Shown: one piece after another, positions 54,587 to 64,000 of the stretch | Layout of the letters: the number at the start of each line of letters is the position of its first letter | Numbering within the stretch: the first letter of the stretch is position 1 | Assembly (NCBI GenBank): GCA_019310485.1 | Contig: JAFDEF010000005.1 | Coordinates: 38,583 to 102,582 of the forward strand | Reading direction: 5' to 3' | Origin: Deltaproteobacteria bacterium | GTDB taxonomy: Bacteria > Desulfobacterota > DSM-4660 > Desulfatiglandales > HGW-15 | Length of the DNA stretch: 64,000 nucleotides | Notes under the pieces: generated by a model | What the model was told of the DNA's origin: nothing | The model's input: the letters and a program-made list of their open reading frames with translations, nothing else | Databases searched by the model: none | Position numbers and translations under genes: made by a program

Positions 54587-55666
54587 CTAGTCTTTGAATG
54601 CCCTCACTTTTATCAATTCTGCCACAATGCTGATGGCAATCTCCTCGGGTGTCTCTGCCCCAATTTCAAGGCCAATCGGCGCGTGAACTCTCTTAAGATC
54701 ATCTTCACTGAATCCTTCCTCTTTGAGCCTTTCAAAAATGGCAGACACCTTTCTCCGGCTACCTATCATGCCTATGTACCTCGCTTTTGTTTTCAGGGCC
54801 TGGGCAAGCACAACCTTGTCATGTATATGCCCCCTGGTAACAATCACAAGAAAGGATGATTCATCAACGGGCAGTTTTTCCATGACCCCTTCAAAGGAAT
54901 ACCTGTAAACTTTTGAGGCTTCCGGAAATTTACCCGGGTCGGCAAAGTCCGGGCGATCGTCAACAACCACCACCTTAAACCCCGCCATGCTTGCCACTGG
55001 GACAATTTTTGAAGACACGTGTCCTGCGCCGAAAACATAGAGGACCGGATCTGCTGCGACAGGTTCAACGAAAAATTCAAGGTTTCGCCCCGCGCTATCA
55101 CGATAAGCTAAAATTGTGCCCTGGCGCATCTTGAGAAAATCCCCGACACCCCGGGCAAGCTTTTCCTCTATCCCTTCCTCCACGTGGAGTGACCCGGCTC
55201 TTTGACCCCCAGAGCCAAGGAACATCCTGCTTGCCTTTCCTTTTTCCCACAGCTCAGTGTTAAGGAGGATGGCAACAATCCCGGAGCCTCCTCTTTTCTG
55301 GATGTCCGAGACATTTTTGAACACAGCCACAGCTCCGGAGTCCTCAGGGGCCAAAGGCTCCAGGAAGATCTCAGTATCACCACCACAGAGCATGTCAGTG
55401 TTAGCCACATCCGTCCCTTTTAAGCTGAAACTCAAGCGATCAGGCAGGCGCATTTTGAAAATGTTCTCGGCCTTTTTGAGAACCGTTGCTTCAAGCACTC
55501 CCCCACCAATGGTACCCAGAAAAGAGCCATCTACCTTCACCAGACACTTAGTGCCAACTCCTCTTGGCCCTGATCCTGTCAGTTTAATAATAGTTGCAAG
55601 AACTAAGAACTCTCCTTTTTGAAGGTTCTCTGCAATATCCCTATAGATCGATTCCATTGTTTTCAC
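54587..55666 (-). CDS. XdhC/CoxI-family protein
   Basis: GSGPRGVGTKCLV, GTIGGGVLEA, YVFGAGHVSSKIVPVASMAGFKVVVVDDRPDFA, YIGMIGSRRK. Confidence 0.92.
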   Translation of the reverse strand: MKTMESIYRDIAENLQKGEFLVLATIIKLTGSGPRGVGTKCLVKVDGSFLGTIGGGVLEATVLKKAENIFKMRLPDRLSFSLKGTDVANTDMLCGGDTEIFLEPLAPEDSGAVAVFKNVSDIQKRGGSGIVAILLNTELWEKGKASRMFLGSGGQRAGSLHVEEGIEEKLARGVGDFLKMRQGTILAYRDSAGRNLEFFVEPVAADPVLYVFGAGHVSSKIVPVASMAGFKVVVVDDRPDFADPGKFPEASKVYRYSFEGVMEKLPVDESSFLVIVTRGHIHDKVVLAQALKTKARYIGMIGSRRKVSAIFERLKEEGFSEDDLKRVHAPIGLEIGAETPEEIAISIVAELIKVRAFKD

Positions 55667-56447
55667 TCCTGCCCCTCAGGACCTCGTATTCTCCCCCTTC
55701 TACTGATCCCATTACAACTCGCTCTATTTTTCCCTGGCCTTTTTCAAGGATTACGCTTGCCAGCTCTTTAGCAATACCTCTTTCTTTTAGCAGGTCGAGT
55801 TTATTAAGGAATACGATTCTGTGCGCACCATCAGGGCTTCCCTTGAATAGCCCCTCATGATTGAGGAAAAGTCTTACAACCGCTGGAGGTACCAGCCTTT
55901 CCCCGGGAGGAACCCCTGTTAACTTGCTGACAAGATCTATCCTGAAGGCCATGCTTGGCTCCAATCGCCGGCCCAGCGCCTCCACTCCGAGCATGGCTAT
56001 GACCTTTGTTGCCGAACCGGGAATAACCGGCTCATGTTCAGAGGGCGCTTTCACGGGATGCCCGGCAGCACCGTCTGCTTCCAGGATCAGGTAATCGATA
56101 GCGGTGTCCTGGAAAAGCCCGTCTGCAAGAGATGGACTGATCCCCATTACCTTTCCTGTTTGGAGAAGATCCCGGGCCAGAAAGACATATCCCCCTGTTT
56201 TGAAAACCTCTTTTATTTTAGCACGCCAGGCAGGATCCTTTTCCGTAAATAGCACGGTAGGGGCAGTACAGGCTTCCCGGTGCCAGAGCTTTGTTGTGCA
56301 GGAAGTGACCAGGTGCCGCCCGGCTTGCTTCAATTCCTCCGCAAGGGTAAACAACAATGTGGTCTTCCCGCCCCCGCCAACCAGGGCAACGTGTTCCCTG
56401 GGCCCCAGCCCCAGGGCTTGTACCAAGGTTCTGTGCGATTTTTCCAA
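55641..56447 (-). CDS. yqeC: Selenium-dependent hydroxylase accessory protein YqeC-like
   Basis: ALVGGGGKTTLLFTLAEEL, DYLILEADGAAGHPVKAPSEHEPVIP. Confidence 0.87.
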   Translation of the reverse strand: MEKSHRTLVQALGLGPREHVALVGGGGKTTLLFTLAEELKQAGRHLVTSCTTKLWHREACTAPTVLFTEKDPAWRAKIKEVFKTGGYVFLARDLLQTGKVMGISPSLADGLFQDTAIDYLILEADGAAGHPVKAPSEHEPVIPGSATKVIAMLGVEALGRRLEPSMAFRIDLVSKLTGVPPGERLVPPAVVRLFLNHEGLFKGSPDGAHRIVFLNKLDLLKERGIAKELASVILEKGQGKIERVVMGSVEGGEYEVLRGRSENNGIDL

Positions 56448-56468
56448 TTTTCAGGCTCAAACTGGCTG

Positions 56469-58379
56469 TTAAGTACTACTTTTTCTTAGAATGCGCTTGT
56501 CTCCTACCCTGACTGTCACCTGGCTGTGGTCAAAATATTCAAGCAGAGGAATCGTATATTTTCTCGAAGCGTTGGTCATGCTTTTAAACTCGGGAGTGTC
56601 TATCTCTCCATTTTGTCTCAAGAACTCAATCAATTTTTTCCTGAGGCCCTCAATAACATTCCTGTGGAAGTAAAGATCCTCTTTCACCTTGACCAGGATA
56701 CCGTCTTTTACCATGACCTGGAGAAGTTCATCAGCATCACTTCCGCCAAGCTTTTCTTTCACTTCTCTAAAATAAGGAGGTTGAAGGCCCCCCTTGAGAT
56801 AAATTTCCTCGATTTTGCTCCTTACTTTTTCCTGGTCTCTGGCAAGGGTGACCCTGTGTCCTTTCAATCGGAGTATTTCCCTTTCTTGAACTATGACGTT
56901 TTCTTCTACGAGCTGGTTGACAAGGTAGTTGAAAAGCTTTTGATTATCCGACCATTTCAGCCTGGAGCGGAGCTCTTCCTTTAGGAGCCCCCCCTTGAGG
57001 GGGAAGTCACGGTGATATTCTGCAAGTATTTTTGTGATTTCATCCCTTGCTTTCCCCAAGAAGTCAGCATGCAAGAAAAGACCGCTTTCCTTGTCAAAAA
57101 GCATTATCTTTTTCTGGGCAGCCAGGTCATTCAATATTTTTTCCAGGCTTTTCTTGCTCGCGTTTGTCAGGAAAGGCAAAATTGAGCGCTTTACTCCTTT
57201 GTAGCGACCTGAGGCAATGTATTGTTCCGTGATCCTGCCAAGATCTCCACTGTCCAGAACCTTGAGTTCTGCCAGCACCTTTTCGGAAAAACGCTTCTTT
57301 TTTTGCGGAAGAGCGTTCAGGATCTCGCCACCTCCTATGGTTCTTACGGGGGAGTAACTTCGCAGCACATAGCGGTCGTGGGCAAGGACCACTGTGGGCT
57401 GTTCGAGCCTTATCTGAGAATAGCAACGATCTCCCGGCTTCAGCTCATCCCTGTCAAGTAGAATAACGGTTGAGATGATTTCACTCGTTCCGGTATGGAA
57501 CCTTACTTTGGCCCTGTTTTTCAGCATTCGGGGGGCACTCGGCAGCAGTTCCAGCACCACGTCAACCATGTAGGTGGGTTTTAGGGAGTCCTCGCTTGCA
57601 AGAACATCGCCGCGCTGAATCTGTCTTTTTTCTACACCCTGAAGATTAATTGCAGTCCTGAGCCCTGCCCTGGAATGGCTGACCTCTCGATTGTGGACCT
57701 GGATTCCCCTTACACGGGTGCTGAACCCTTCCGGATAAATCGTTACTTCATCCCCGGTGTTAATCTCTCCCGATATGGTAGTGCCCGTAATAACCGTGCC
57801 AAACCCTTTCATTGTAAAAACGCGGTCAATGGGGAGTCGGAAAAAATTACCGGTTTCTCTCTCTGGAATTTCCTTCACAAGTTCGTCAAGTACCCCCAAT
57901 AATTCTTCAAGCCCCTGGCCTGTAAGGGATGAGACTTCAACAACCGGTGCATCTTCCAGGAACGTTCCTGAAAGAAACTCCCTCACGTCCTCCCTTACCA
58001 GCTCAAGCCATTCCTCATCCACCATATCTATCTTGGTAAGGACAACAAGCCCCCGTTTCACTTTCAACAGCTCGCAGATCTCCAGGTGCTCCCTGGTTTG
58101 AGGCATTACACCCTCGTCTGCGGCAATTATCATGGCAACAAGATCAATGCCCGTAGCGCCTGCAACCATGTTCTTGACGAATTTTTCGTGGCCGGGCACG
58201 TCCACGATCCCCAGCACCTGTCCGCTCGGCAATTGGAGGTGCGCAAAGCCCAGTTCAATTGTTATCCCCCGTTCTTTTTCCTCTTTTAGCCGGTCGGTAT
58301 CTATACCGGTTAACGCCTTAATAAGGGCAGTCTTACCGTGATCAATGTGCCCTGCTGTTCCCAGGATTATCTGCTTCAT
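56469..58379 (-). CDS. selB: Selenocysteine-specific translation elongation factor SelB
   Basis: [49 protein letters not shown]-terminal winged-helix repeats. Confidence 0.95.
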   Translation of the reverse strand: MKQIILGTAGHIDHGKTALIKALTGIDTDRLKEEKERGITIELGFAHLQLPSGQVLGIVDVPGHEKFVKNMVAGATGIDLVAMIIAADEGVMPQTREHLEICELLKVKRGLVVLTKIDMVDEEWLELVREDVREFLSGTFLEDAPVVEVSSLTGQGLEELLGVLDELVKEIPERETGNFFRLPIDRVFTMKGFGTVITGTTISGEINTGDEVTIYPEGFSTRVRGIQVHNREVSHSRAGLRTAINLQGVEKRQIQRGDVLASEDSLKPTYMVDVVLELLPSAPRMLKNRAKVRFHTGTSEIISTVILLDRDELKPGDRCYSQIRLEQPTVVLAHDRYVLRSYSPVRTIGGGEILNALPQKKKRFSEKVLAELKVLDSGDLGRITEQYIASGRYKGVKRSILPFLTNASKKSLEKILNDLAAQKKIMLFDKESGLFLHADFLGKARDEITKILAEYHRDFPLKGGLLKEELRSRLKWSDNQKLFNYLVNQLVEENVIVQEREILRLKGHRVTLARDQEKVRSKIEEIYLKGGLQPPYFREVKEKLGGSDADELLQVMVKDGILVKVKEDLYFHRNVIEGLRKKLIEFLRQNGEIDTPEFKSMTNASRKYTIPLLEYFDHSQVTVRVGDKRILRKSST

Positions 58380-58527
58380 TACTGTTGCACCTTTTAGCAT
58401 TATAATACCCTATACTCAGTTAAATAAAAGGAATGCCAAATATTGTCAACTTATACACCCGCGGCCCTCAAACCTTCAATAAATTAGTTGACCCCAACAT
58501 TTGGTTTTGCTAAATAAGAATTACAAA

Positions 58528-58860
58528 TCCCCGGTAGCTCAGTTGGTAGAGCGGGTGGCTGTAAGAAAAGAACTGCAGCTTCCACGAGAAATCGTGGTTG
58601 AAAAATCGGGTGAATTCAGGGAAGCCTGCCCTCCACCGCATATGGAGAATGGTAATCCTGAGCCAAGCCCTGAACTGTCACTGTTCAGGGAAGGTGCAGA
58701 GACTAGAGCTTCGGCTCGTACTCCGGACAGTTCCGGGGGAAGCGCCCGACACCCTCAGCCCAGGTATGTGGGACGGGTGATGAGATAGTCCAAGCCTGGT
58801 AGAAATATCAGGGCACTTGTAACCACTTGGTCGGCGGTTCGAGTCCGTCCCGGGGAGCCA
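58528..58860 (+). tRNA. tRNA-Asn(GUU) split by a group I intron; exons 58528-58562 and 58820-58860, CCA encoded
   Basis: Spliced 76-nt sequence TCCCCGGTAGCTCAGTTGGTAGAGCGGGTGGCTGTTAACCACTTGGTCGGCGGTTCGAGTCCGTCCCGGGGAGCCA folds as a cloverleaf with anticodon GTT. Confidence 0.93.
58563..58819 (+). mobile_element. Group I intron (257 nt, ORF-less) in the anticodon of tRNA-Asn
   Basis: 5' exon ends in U and intron ends in G; P1 GCUGU/GCAGC with U.G at the splice site; P2 CCACGA-GAAA-TCGTGG; hairpins CCCTGAAC/GTTCAGGG and GAGC-TTCG-GCTC; P7-like GACTA(58701-58705)/TAGTC(58786-58790). Confidence 0.92.
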
Positions 58861-58869
58861 ACAACGAAT

Positions 58870-58893
58870 GCAACCGGTTTCCTAACCGGTTGC
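58870..58893. repeat. Inverted repeat GCAACCGGTT-tcct-AACCGGTTGC downstream of tRNA-Asn
   Basis: Perfect 10-bp arms. Confidence 0.7.
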
Positions 58894-58905
58894 TTAACGA
58901 ATAAA

Positions 58906-58928
58906 GCCCCGCATCGGCGATGCGGGGC
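58906..58928. repeat. Inverted repeat GCCCCGCATCG-g-CGATGCGGGGC, possible terminator without a clear T-tract
   Basis: Perfect 11-bp arms. Confidence 0.6.
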
Positions 58929-59239
58929 GTCGTTGTTATAAGTGCAGTAATTTCATAAAGTTACGCCACCCCCGACATTACCGACTGCATTCTCGATTCT
59001 CCGCCAAACCGCCTGATTCATGTCCGGCGATGAATCTTTAACCTGAAATCTGCCTTCGGACCCCGAAACGAACGCGGAATTCTCCGATTCTCCGTTTTTC
59101 AGAATTCCTTGGTTAACAGGTCGGTTGCATTCAGGGTCGGGAAGCGCGGCCGGCAGTAACCTAAAAATAGCCGAATATCTTTATCTGCAGCCGATTCATT
59201 CGGGAGTTGATCAAGAAAAATTTCAATAAAGGGTTTTTC

Positions 59240-59270
59240 TTGACAGGGATTTGGTCTATCGTATGATAGA
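59240..59270 (+). promoter_or_regulatory. Candidate promoter (TTGACA-16-TATGAT) overlapped by an operator-like inverted repeat TCTATCgtatGATAGA
   Basis: TTGACA 59240-59245, TATGAT 59262-59267, inverted repeat 59255-59270, ~70 bp upstream of an XRE regulator. Confidence 0.55.
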
Positions 59271-59340
59271 TCATCTGATAACGCGCGTGATATGAATTCT
59301 GTGGGATTCAGATTTACCCGACTTTTCAAGGAGAGCACCA

Positions 59341-59577
59341 TTGAACGCCCAGACCGATATCCCTCGCTTGGTCCGTGAGCTGCGGGAGCGCACGGGCCTG
59401 ACCCAGGAAAAGTTCGCCGCCAGGCTCGGCGTGACCTTCCCCACCATCAACCGTTGGGAAAACGGCCGCGCCCGGCCGTCACCGCTGGCGTTGAAACAGG
59501 TTGAAGACTTGTTGCGGAGTATGGGTGAGCGCGGCGAGGATCTCTTGCAGGAGTTTTTCCCTGATGAGCAAAGCTGA
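59341..59577 (+). CDS. XRE-family HTH regulator
   Basis: LVRELRERTGLTQEKFAARLGVTFPTINRWENGRARPS. Confidence 0.88.
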   Translation: MNAQTDIPRLVRELRERTGLTQEKFAARLGVTFPTINRWENGRARPSPLALKQVEDLLRSMGERGEDLLQEFFPDEQS

Positions 59578-59636
59578 TATTGCCGACTGTGTATTGGTCC
59601 CATTGCTGTGTGTGCTGATAGATAAGGAGCTCTTTC

Positions 59637-61571
59637 ATGCCCGATCATAACTATTTTGCCAACCTGATCTGGCAGATTGCCGATTTGTTGCGCGGCCCCT
59701 ACCGGCCGCCGCAATACGAGCGCGTCATGCTGCCCATGACCGTGCTCCGGCGGTTCGATTGTGTTCTGGCCCCCACCAAGGCCAAGGTTTTGGCCGAGTA
59801 CGACCGGTGGTCGGATAAGCTCCGGGATGAGGCCCTGGACGCCAAGCTGAATCTGGCGGCCGGCCAGCGGTTTCACAATCATTCGCCTCTGGATTTCGAA
59901 AAACTCAAGGGCGACCCGGACCACATCGCCCAGCATTTGGTCAGCTACATCAAGGGGTTTTCCTCCGGCGTGCGGCGCATCTTCGAGTATTTCGAGTTCG
60001 AAAACGAAATCGAAAAGATGCGCGAGGCCAATATCCTCTACCTGGTAGTTTCCAAGTTCTGCGAGATAGACCTTCATCCGGACAGAGTTTCCAATCGTGA
60101 AATGGGCTACATCTTTGAGGAGCTCATCCGGCGTTTCAACGAGGCGAGCAACGAAGAGGCGGGCGACCATTTCACACCACGCGAAGTTATCCGGTTGATG
60201 GTTGATATCCTGTTTCTCCCTGACACCGATATTCTTACCACGAAAGGCATCATCAAAACGCTCTATGATCCTGCCTGCGGAACCGGAGGGATGCTTTCCG
60301 TTGCTGAAAGCTACGTGCGGGAGCTCAACCCCGATGCACGCCTTGAGGTCTTTGGACAGGATTTCAACTCGCAGGCCTATGCCATCTGCGGCTCGGACAT
60401 GCTGATCAAGGGCCATAACATCGACCACATCGCCTTTGGGGATAGCTTCACGGAGGACCGTTTTCCGAACAAGAAGTTCGATTACATGCTGGCCAATCCA
60501 CCTTTTGGAGTGAAATGGGAAGCAGAAGCCGAGTTTATCAAGCGGGAACATGAGGAACAGGGCTTTGGCGGTCGCTTCGGCGCGTGACTACCGCGCATCA
60601 ACGACGGGTCCCTGCTCTTTTTGCAACACATGATCACCAAGATGAAAGACCCCGAGGAAGGCGGCACGCGCCTGGCCATAGTTTTTAACGGCTCTCCTCT
60701 GTTTACCGGTGGCGCGGGCTCCGGCGAGAGTGAAATCCGTCGCTGGATTGTCGAGAACGACTGGCTGGAAGGTATCGTCGCCCTACCCGACCAGCTTATC
60801 GACGCCCGGACTTTCTTCAAGAAAATGCGCAAGAGTCTGGGCCAAAAGCGCCACGAGATATGCGAAGACCAACGCGCCGAGATCACTCGCCTCTACGGCG
60901 AGATCAATAAAAACGAATATGTCAAGATATTCGATAACGAGGACTTAGGCTACCGGCGCATCACGGTAGAGCGACCTCTGAAGTTGAATTTCACTGTTAC
61001 GGACGAGCGGCTTATGCGCGTACGTGAAACCAAACAATTCCTGAACCTGGCAACGAGCAAGAAGCGCAAGGATAAAGAGAAGGCCGAATCCGAGATAGCT
61101 GAAGGAAAGAAGCTCCAGGAAGCGATCCTATCGGCAGTTAATGACTTAAGTGGGATGGGTGTGGTCAAGAACCGTGACCACTTCGTGAAACTGCTGAAAG
61201 AGGCGTTCAGGGAAGCGGGCATCAAAGTCCCAGCGTCCCTTTTCAAGGCCATACTTATGGCGCTGGCAGAGCGGGATGAGACGGCGGACATCTGCACTGA
61301 TTCCAAGGGCAATCCCGAGCCTGATCCAGAATTGCGCGATTACGAGAACGTGCCGTTGAAGGAAGATGTGCAGGCTTATTTTGAACGGGAAGTCTTGCCA
61401 CATGTTCCCGACGCCTGGATCGATTACAGCAAGACAAGGATAGGTTACGAGATCAACTTCAACCGCTACTTCTACAAGTACATACCTCCGCGCCCACTGG
61501 AGGAAATCGAAGCGGACTTGAAGAAGATTGAGCAGGAAATCGCGGACATGTTGTCCGAGGTCACCGAGTGA
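59637..61571 (+). pseudogene. hsdM: Type I restriction-modification DNA methyltransferase HsdM, interrupted by an in-frame TGA and an internal deletion
   Basis: DPACGTGGMLSVAE and ANPPFGVKW motifs; TGA at 60585-60587 where Gly of RFGA[G]LPRINDGS is expected, same frame continues; expected segment between LPDQL and LIDAR is missing. Confidence 0.8.
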
Positions 61572-61580
61572 GGCAATGGC

Positions 61581-62663
61581 ATGGCTGAAACTGTACCAGC
61601 AGATGTGATCGGAAAGCTTCGCGAGGCTGTCGCGAGCCTCAAGGGCACGGCTATCTATAAGGAGATTGTGGAGCCGAGGGATGCCGTATTGGCGCGGTTC
61701 CAGCCGGTCTTTGCTCCCGACCATGTGACCGAGATAAGTGAGGACGAGTTCCGCAGCTTCCTCCTGCTTGAGGACAATCAGCACTGGAGCGGACTCCACC
61801 GGCAGGGACCTCGGATGTGTGCCGACATGGACCGGCTCAGAGGTGCCCTGGCAATACTCGTTGACGAGAGTCAACCGGTAGCGGACCGGCTGGATAGGGC
61901 CATCGAAATGGTCTCCGGCATGGGCAAGAATGTTGCCTCGGCCATCCTTCTGGTCGCCCAGCCTGAGCGGTACGGTGTATGGAACAACCGTTCCGAAGCA
62001 AACATGAGGCGGCTGGGCATTTGGCCGAAGTTCGACCGAGGCGAATCCTTTGGCAGTCGGTATGTGAAGGTCAACCAGATCTTGCTTCAGCTCCGGGATA
62101 TGCTCCAGCTCGACCTTTGGACATTGGATGCCCTCTGGTGGTATCTGGACCAGAAAGAATCGGGCGATCTGCCCCTGTCCGAAGTTACCGGAACGACGTC
62201 CGGCGGCGTGTCGGCGGAAACCGAACAGCGGTTCGGACTTGAACGTCACCTTCATGAATTCCTCCGTGACAACTGGGACCGGCTGGAGCTAGGTGGCGAA
62301 TGGGCGCTCTACCATGAACCCGGTGACGAGGAGGCCGGGTACGAGTATCCTTGCGACGTCGGCCGTATTGATCTTCTGGCCAAGCACAGGAAGAAACCAC
62401 GCTGGCTTGTAGTCGAGTTGAAGCGCAATCAAACCAGTGATCAGACTGTCGGGCAACTCCTTCGCTACATCGGGTGGGTCAAACAACATCTGGCAGAGGA
62501 TGGAGACGAAGTGCATGGACTCATAATCTGCCACGAGGCGGATAACGCCCTCCACTATGCATTGAGCACAGTTCCGGATGTTGAACTTCGACTATATGAA
62601 GTTGAGTTTCATCTTAAAAAGCCGGAGGTAATCCTGGGAGTGAGCAGGAGGGGCTGCGAATGA
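61581..62663 (+). CDS. NucS-C-like PD-(D/E)XK nuclease-domain protein
   Basis: YPCDVGRIDLLAKHRKKPRWLVVELKRNQTSDQTVGQLLRYIGWVKQHL; extra ~200-aa N-terminal domain. Confidence 0.75.
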   Translation: MAETVPADVIGKLREAVASLKGTAIYKEIVEPRDAVLARFQPVFAPDHVTEISEDEFRSFLLLEDNQHWSGLHRQGPRMCADMDRLRGALAILVDESQPVADRLDRAIEMVSGMGKNVASAILLVAQPERYGVWNNRSEANMRRLGIWPKFDRGESFGSRYVKVNQILLQLRDMLQLDLWTLDALWWYLDQKESGDLPLSEVTGTTSGGVSAETEQRFGLERHLHEFLRDNWDRLELGGEWALYHEPGDEEAGYEYPCDVGRIDLLAKHRKKPRWLVVELKRNQTSDQTVGQLLRYIGWVKQHLAEDGDEVHGLIICHEADNALHYALSTVPDVELRLYEVEFHLKKPEVILGVSRRGCE

Positions 62664-63188
62664 AGTGGCGGGCCTACCCAAGATATAGGGACTCCGGCAT
62701 CGAATGGCTGGGCGATATACCGGCACATTGGGAGATCGTTCCTTTAAAATTTGCTCTTAAGCCTCGAGGAGATGCTGTCAAAACAGGACCATTTGGAAGT
62801 CAACTGTGCACTATTCCCAGATGATGCAGAAATTGGAATTTTGCATCCATGCCTGATGAGGATACAAGTTAATCCAAATATGGTCCTGTCTGAGTATCTC
62901 GCTTTGCTAATCCAAGATGGAGGCATAGTGCTACTTCAACTTCAACTCATGAGCAATGCAACTACAATTGACGTAATATACTCTGACTCTTTGAAAGCGG
63001 TTAGGCTCCCATTGCCTCCCATTCAGGAACAAGGTGAAATACTTGCTTGGATAAGCCAAGAAACAAAAAAACTCGATATTCTGTTGGCAAAAGTCCGCGT
63101 AAGCATCGACTTGCTCCGCGAATACCGCACGGCCCTCATCACGGCCGCGGTGACGGGTAAGATCGATGTGCGGGAGGAGGTCGCTTGA
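62660..63188 (+). pseudogene. hsdS: Truncated, frame-disrupted type I R-M specificity subunit HsdS
   Basis: N-terminal MKWRAYPRYRDSGIEWLGDIPAHWEIVPLK...KTGPFGSQL in one frame ending at 62824; C-terminal LPPIQEQGEILAWI...LREYRTALITAAVTGKIDVREE in another; most TRD sequence missing. Confidence 0.75.
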
Positions 63189-63835
63189 TGCCGGTGCCGA
63201 ATCCCACGCCGATCTATCGTTTAATCCATGTGGACAACCTGCACGTATGCTTGCAGCACGGCGGACTACATGCGCCGAACTATACCCCAAACGACGGATT
63301 AAGATACAAGACGATTCATAACGTAGATATCCAACTCCAGCGTCGAGTCGTCCGGATTCCATGTGGGCCAGGAGGTGTGATACATGACTACGTAGGCTTC
63401 TATTTCGGTTTTTTGTCTCCGATGATGCTCCAACTCAAGACAGGGCAGGTAGAAGGATACAATGAGGGGCAAGAACCATTGATTTACCTGGTCTCTACGG
63501 CACAGGCTGTAGTGGATAGCGGAGTCGGTTACGTTTTCTCCGACGGGCACGGGATTGCGGCCTATACAGAGTGGTACGATGACTTATCCGATTTAGGTAA
63601 GGTGGACTGGAACATGGTCTATCAGCGGTACTGGGCAGACAACATAGACGATATGGACCGCCAGCGAAGGAAGCAAGCAGAATTCCTGGTGCATCGGTTC
63701 TGTGATTGGAAATTGATCCATGAAATAGGGGTAATCAATAACACAGTGAGCGTAAAGGTAGATAACGTACTGAACCGCTTCCCTAATCGTTCGCACCCAC
63801 CCGTGCGGGTGCGACGAGAGTGGTACTACTGGTGA
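63188..63835 (+). CDS. darT: DarT-like ssDNA ADP-ribosyltransferase toxin (DUF4433)
   Basis: [38 protein letters not shown]; followed by a macrodomain gene. Confidence 0.87.
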   Translation: MPVPNPTPIYRLIHVDNLHVCLQHGGLHAPNYTPNDGLRYKTIHNVDIQLQRRVVRIPCGPGGVIHDYVGFYFGFLSPMMLQLKTGQVEGYNEGQEPLIYLVSTAQAVVDSGVGYVFSDGHGIAAYTEWYDDLSDLGKVDWNMVYQRYWADNIDDMDRQRRKQAEFLVHRFCDWKLIHEIGVINNTVSVKVDNVLNRFPNRSHPPVRVRREWYYW

Positions 63836-63849
63836 AAGGAGGTGCCACC

Positions 63850-64000
63850 ATGATAGAGATTACGCGTGGTAATGTCGTCGAAGCCAACGCAGAAGCGTTG
63901 GTCAATACCGTGAATTGCGTTGGCTACATGGGTAAAGGAATTGCCCTGCAGTTCAAGAAAGCATTTCCCGAGAACTTCAAGGCATACGAGCGGGCCTGCA
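63850..64000 (+). CDS. darG: DarG-like macrodomain antitoxin, truncated by right edge
   Basis: [61 protein letters not shown]. Confidence 0.87.
   Translation, partial: MIEITRGNVVEANAEALVNTVNCVGYMGKGIALQFKKAFPENFKAYERAC

Noticed and set aside
58501-58788. 95-aa ORF over the tRNA-Asn region
   Set aside because: It is a translation of the 5' tRNA exon and the group I intron; no protein support.
58528-58860. tRNA-Tyr(GTA) reading with the intron after the anticodon
   Set aside because: The 5'-U / 3'-G splice rule and P1 pairing give junction CTGT|TAACC, yielding a 76-nt tRNA-Asn(GTT) that matches typical bacterial tRNA-Asn.
59271-60551. 426-aa minus-strand ORF
   Set aside because: Antisense to the clearly recognisable hsdM and XRE genes; no recognised motif.
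60585-60587. In-frame TGA in hsdM as a second selenocysteine
   Set aside because: The conserved residue there is Gly, not Cys, and the gene carries another lesion, so a nonsense mutation is the simpler reading. It does show that point nonsense codons occur in this window, which is a caution for the CODH claim.
61146-62255. 369-aa minus-strand ORF
   Set aside because: Antisense to hsdM and the NucS-like gene.

Overview
The window looks like a chromosomal segment of an anaerobic Desulfobacterota-like bacterium; taxonomy is inferred from gene content only. It contains: (i) a replication/segregation neighbourhood with parA/parB, a perfect parS-like palindrome, gyrA, gyrB, dnaN and two divergent dnaA paralogues; (ii) a Wood-Ljungdahl CODH/ACS operon, cooC-acsD-acsA-acsB-acsC-acsE-mrp; (iii) a pilMNOPQ operon; (iv) a selB-yqeC-xdhC selenium-related operon; (v) a tRNA-Asn(GUU) gene interrupted in its anticodon by a 257-nt group I intron; (vi) beyond that tRNA, a decaying type I restriction-modification locus with a NucS-like nuclease and a DarT/DarG toxin-antitoxin pair that runs off the right edge. 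The strongest novelty candidate is the CODH catalytic subunit. The ORF track splits it in two, but the break is a single in-frame TGA exactly where the conserved C-cluster Cys (GVVG-C-NN) is expected. A hairpin follows at SECIS-like distance, and selB is encoded about 27 kb away, so this may be a selenocysteine-containing CODH. Other notable items are an IspH-UbiA fusion, a CdaA-YbbR/CdaR fusion, AcsD with a long charged E/A/K-rich extension, and a chimeric LarA-like/DUF6282 pseudogene remnant. All calls come from reading the sequence and the supplied ORF translations; no database search or folding program was run.
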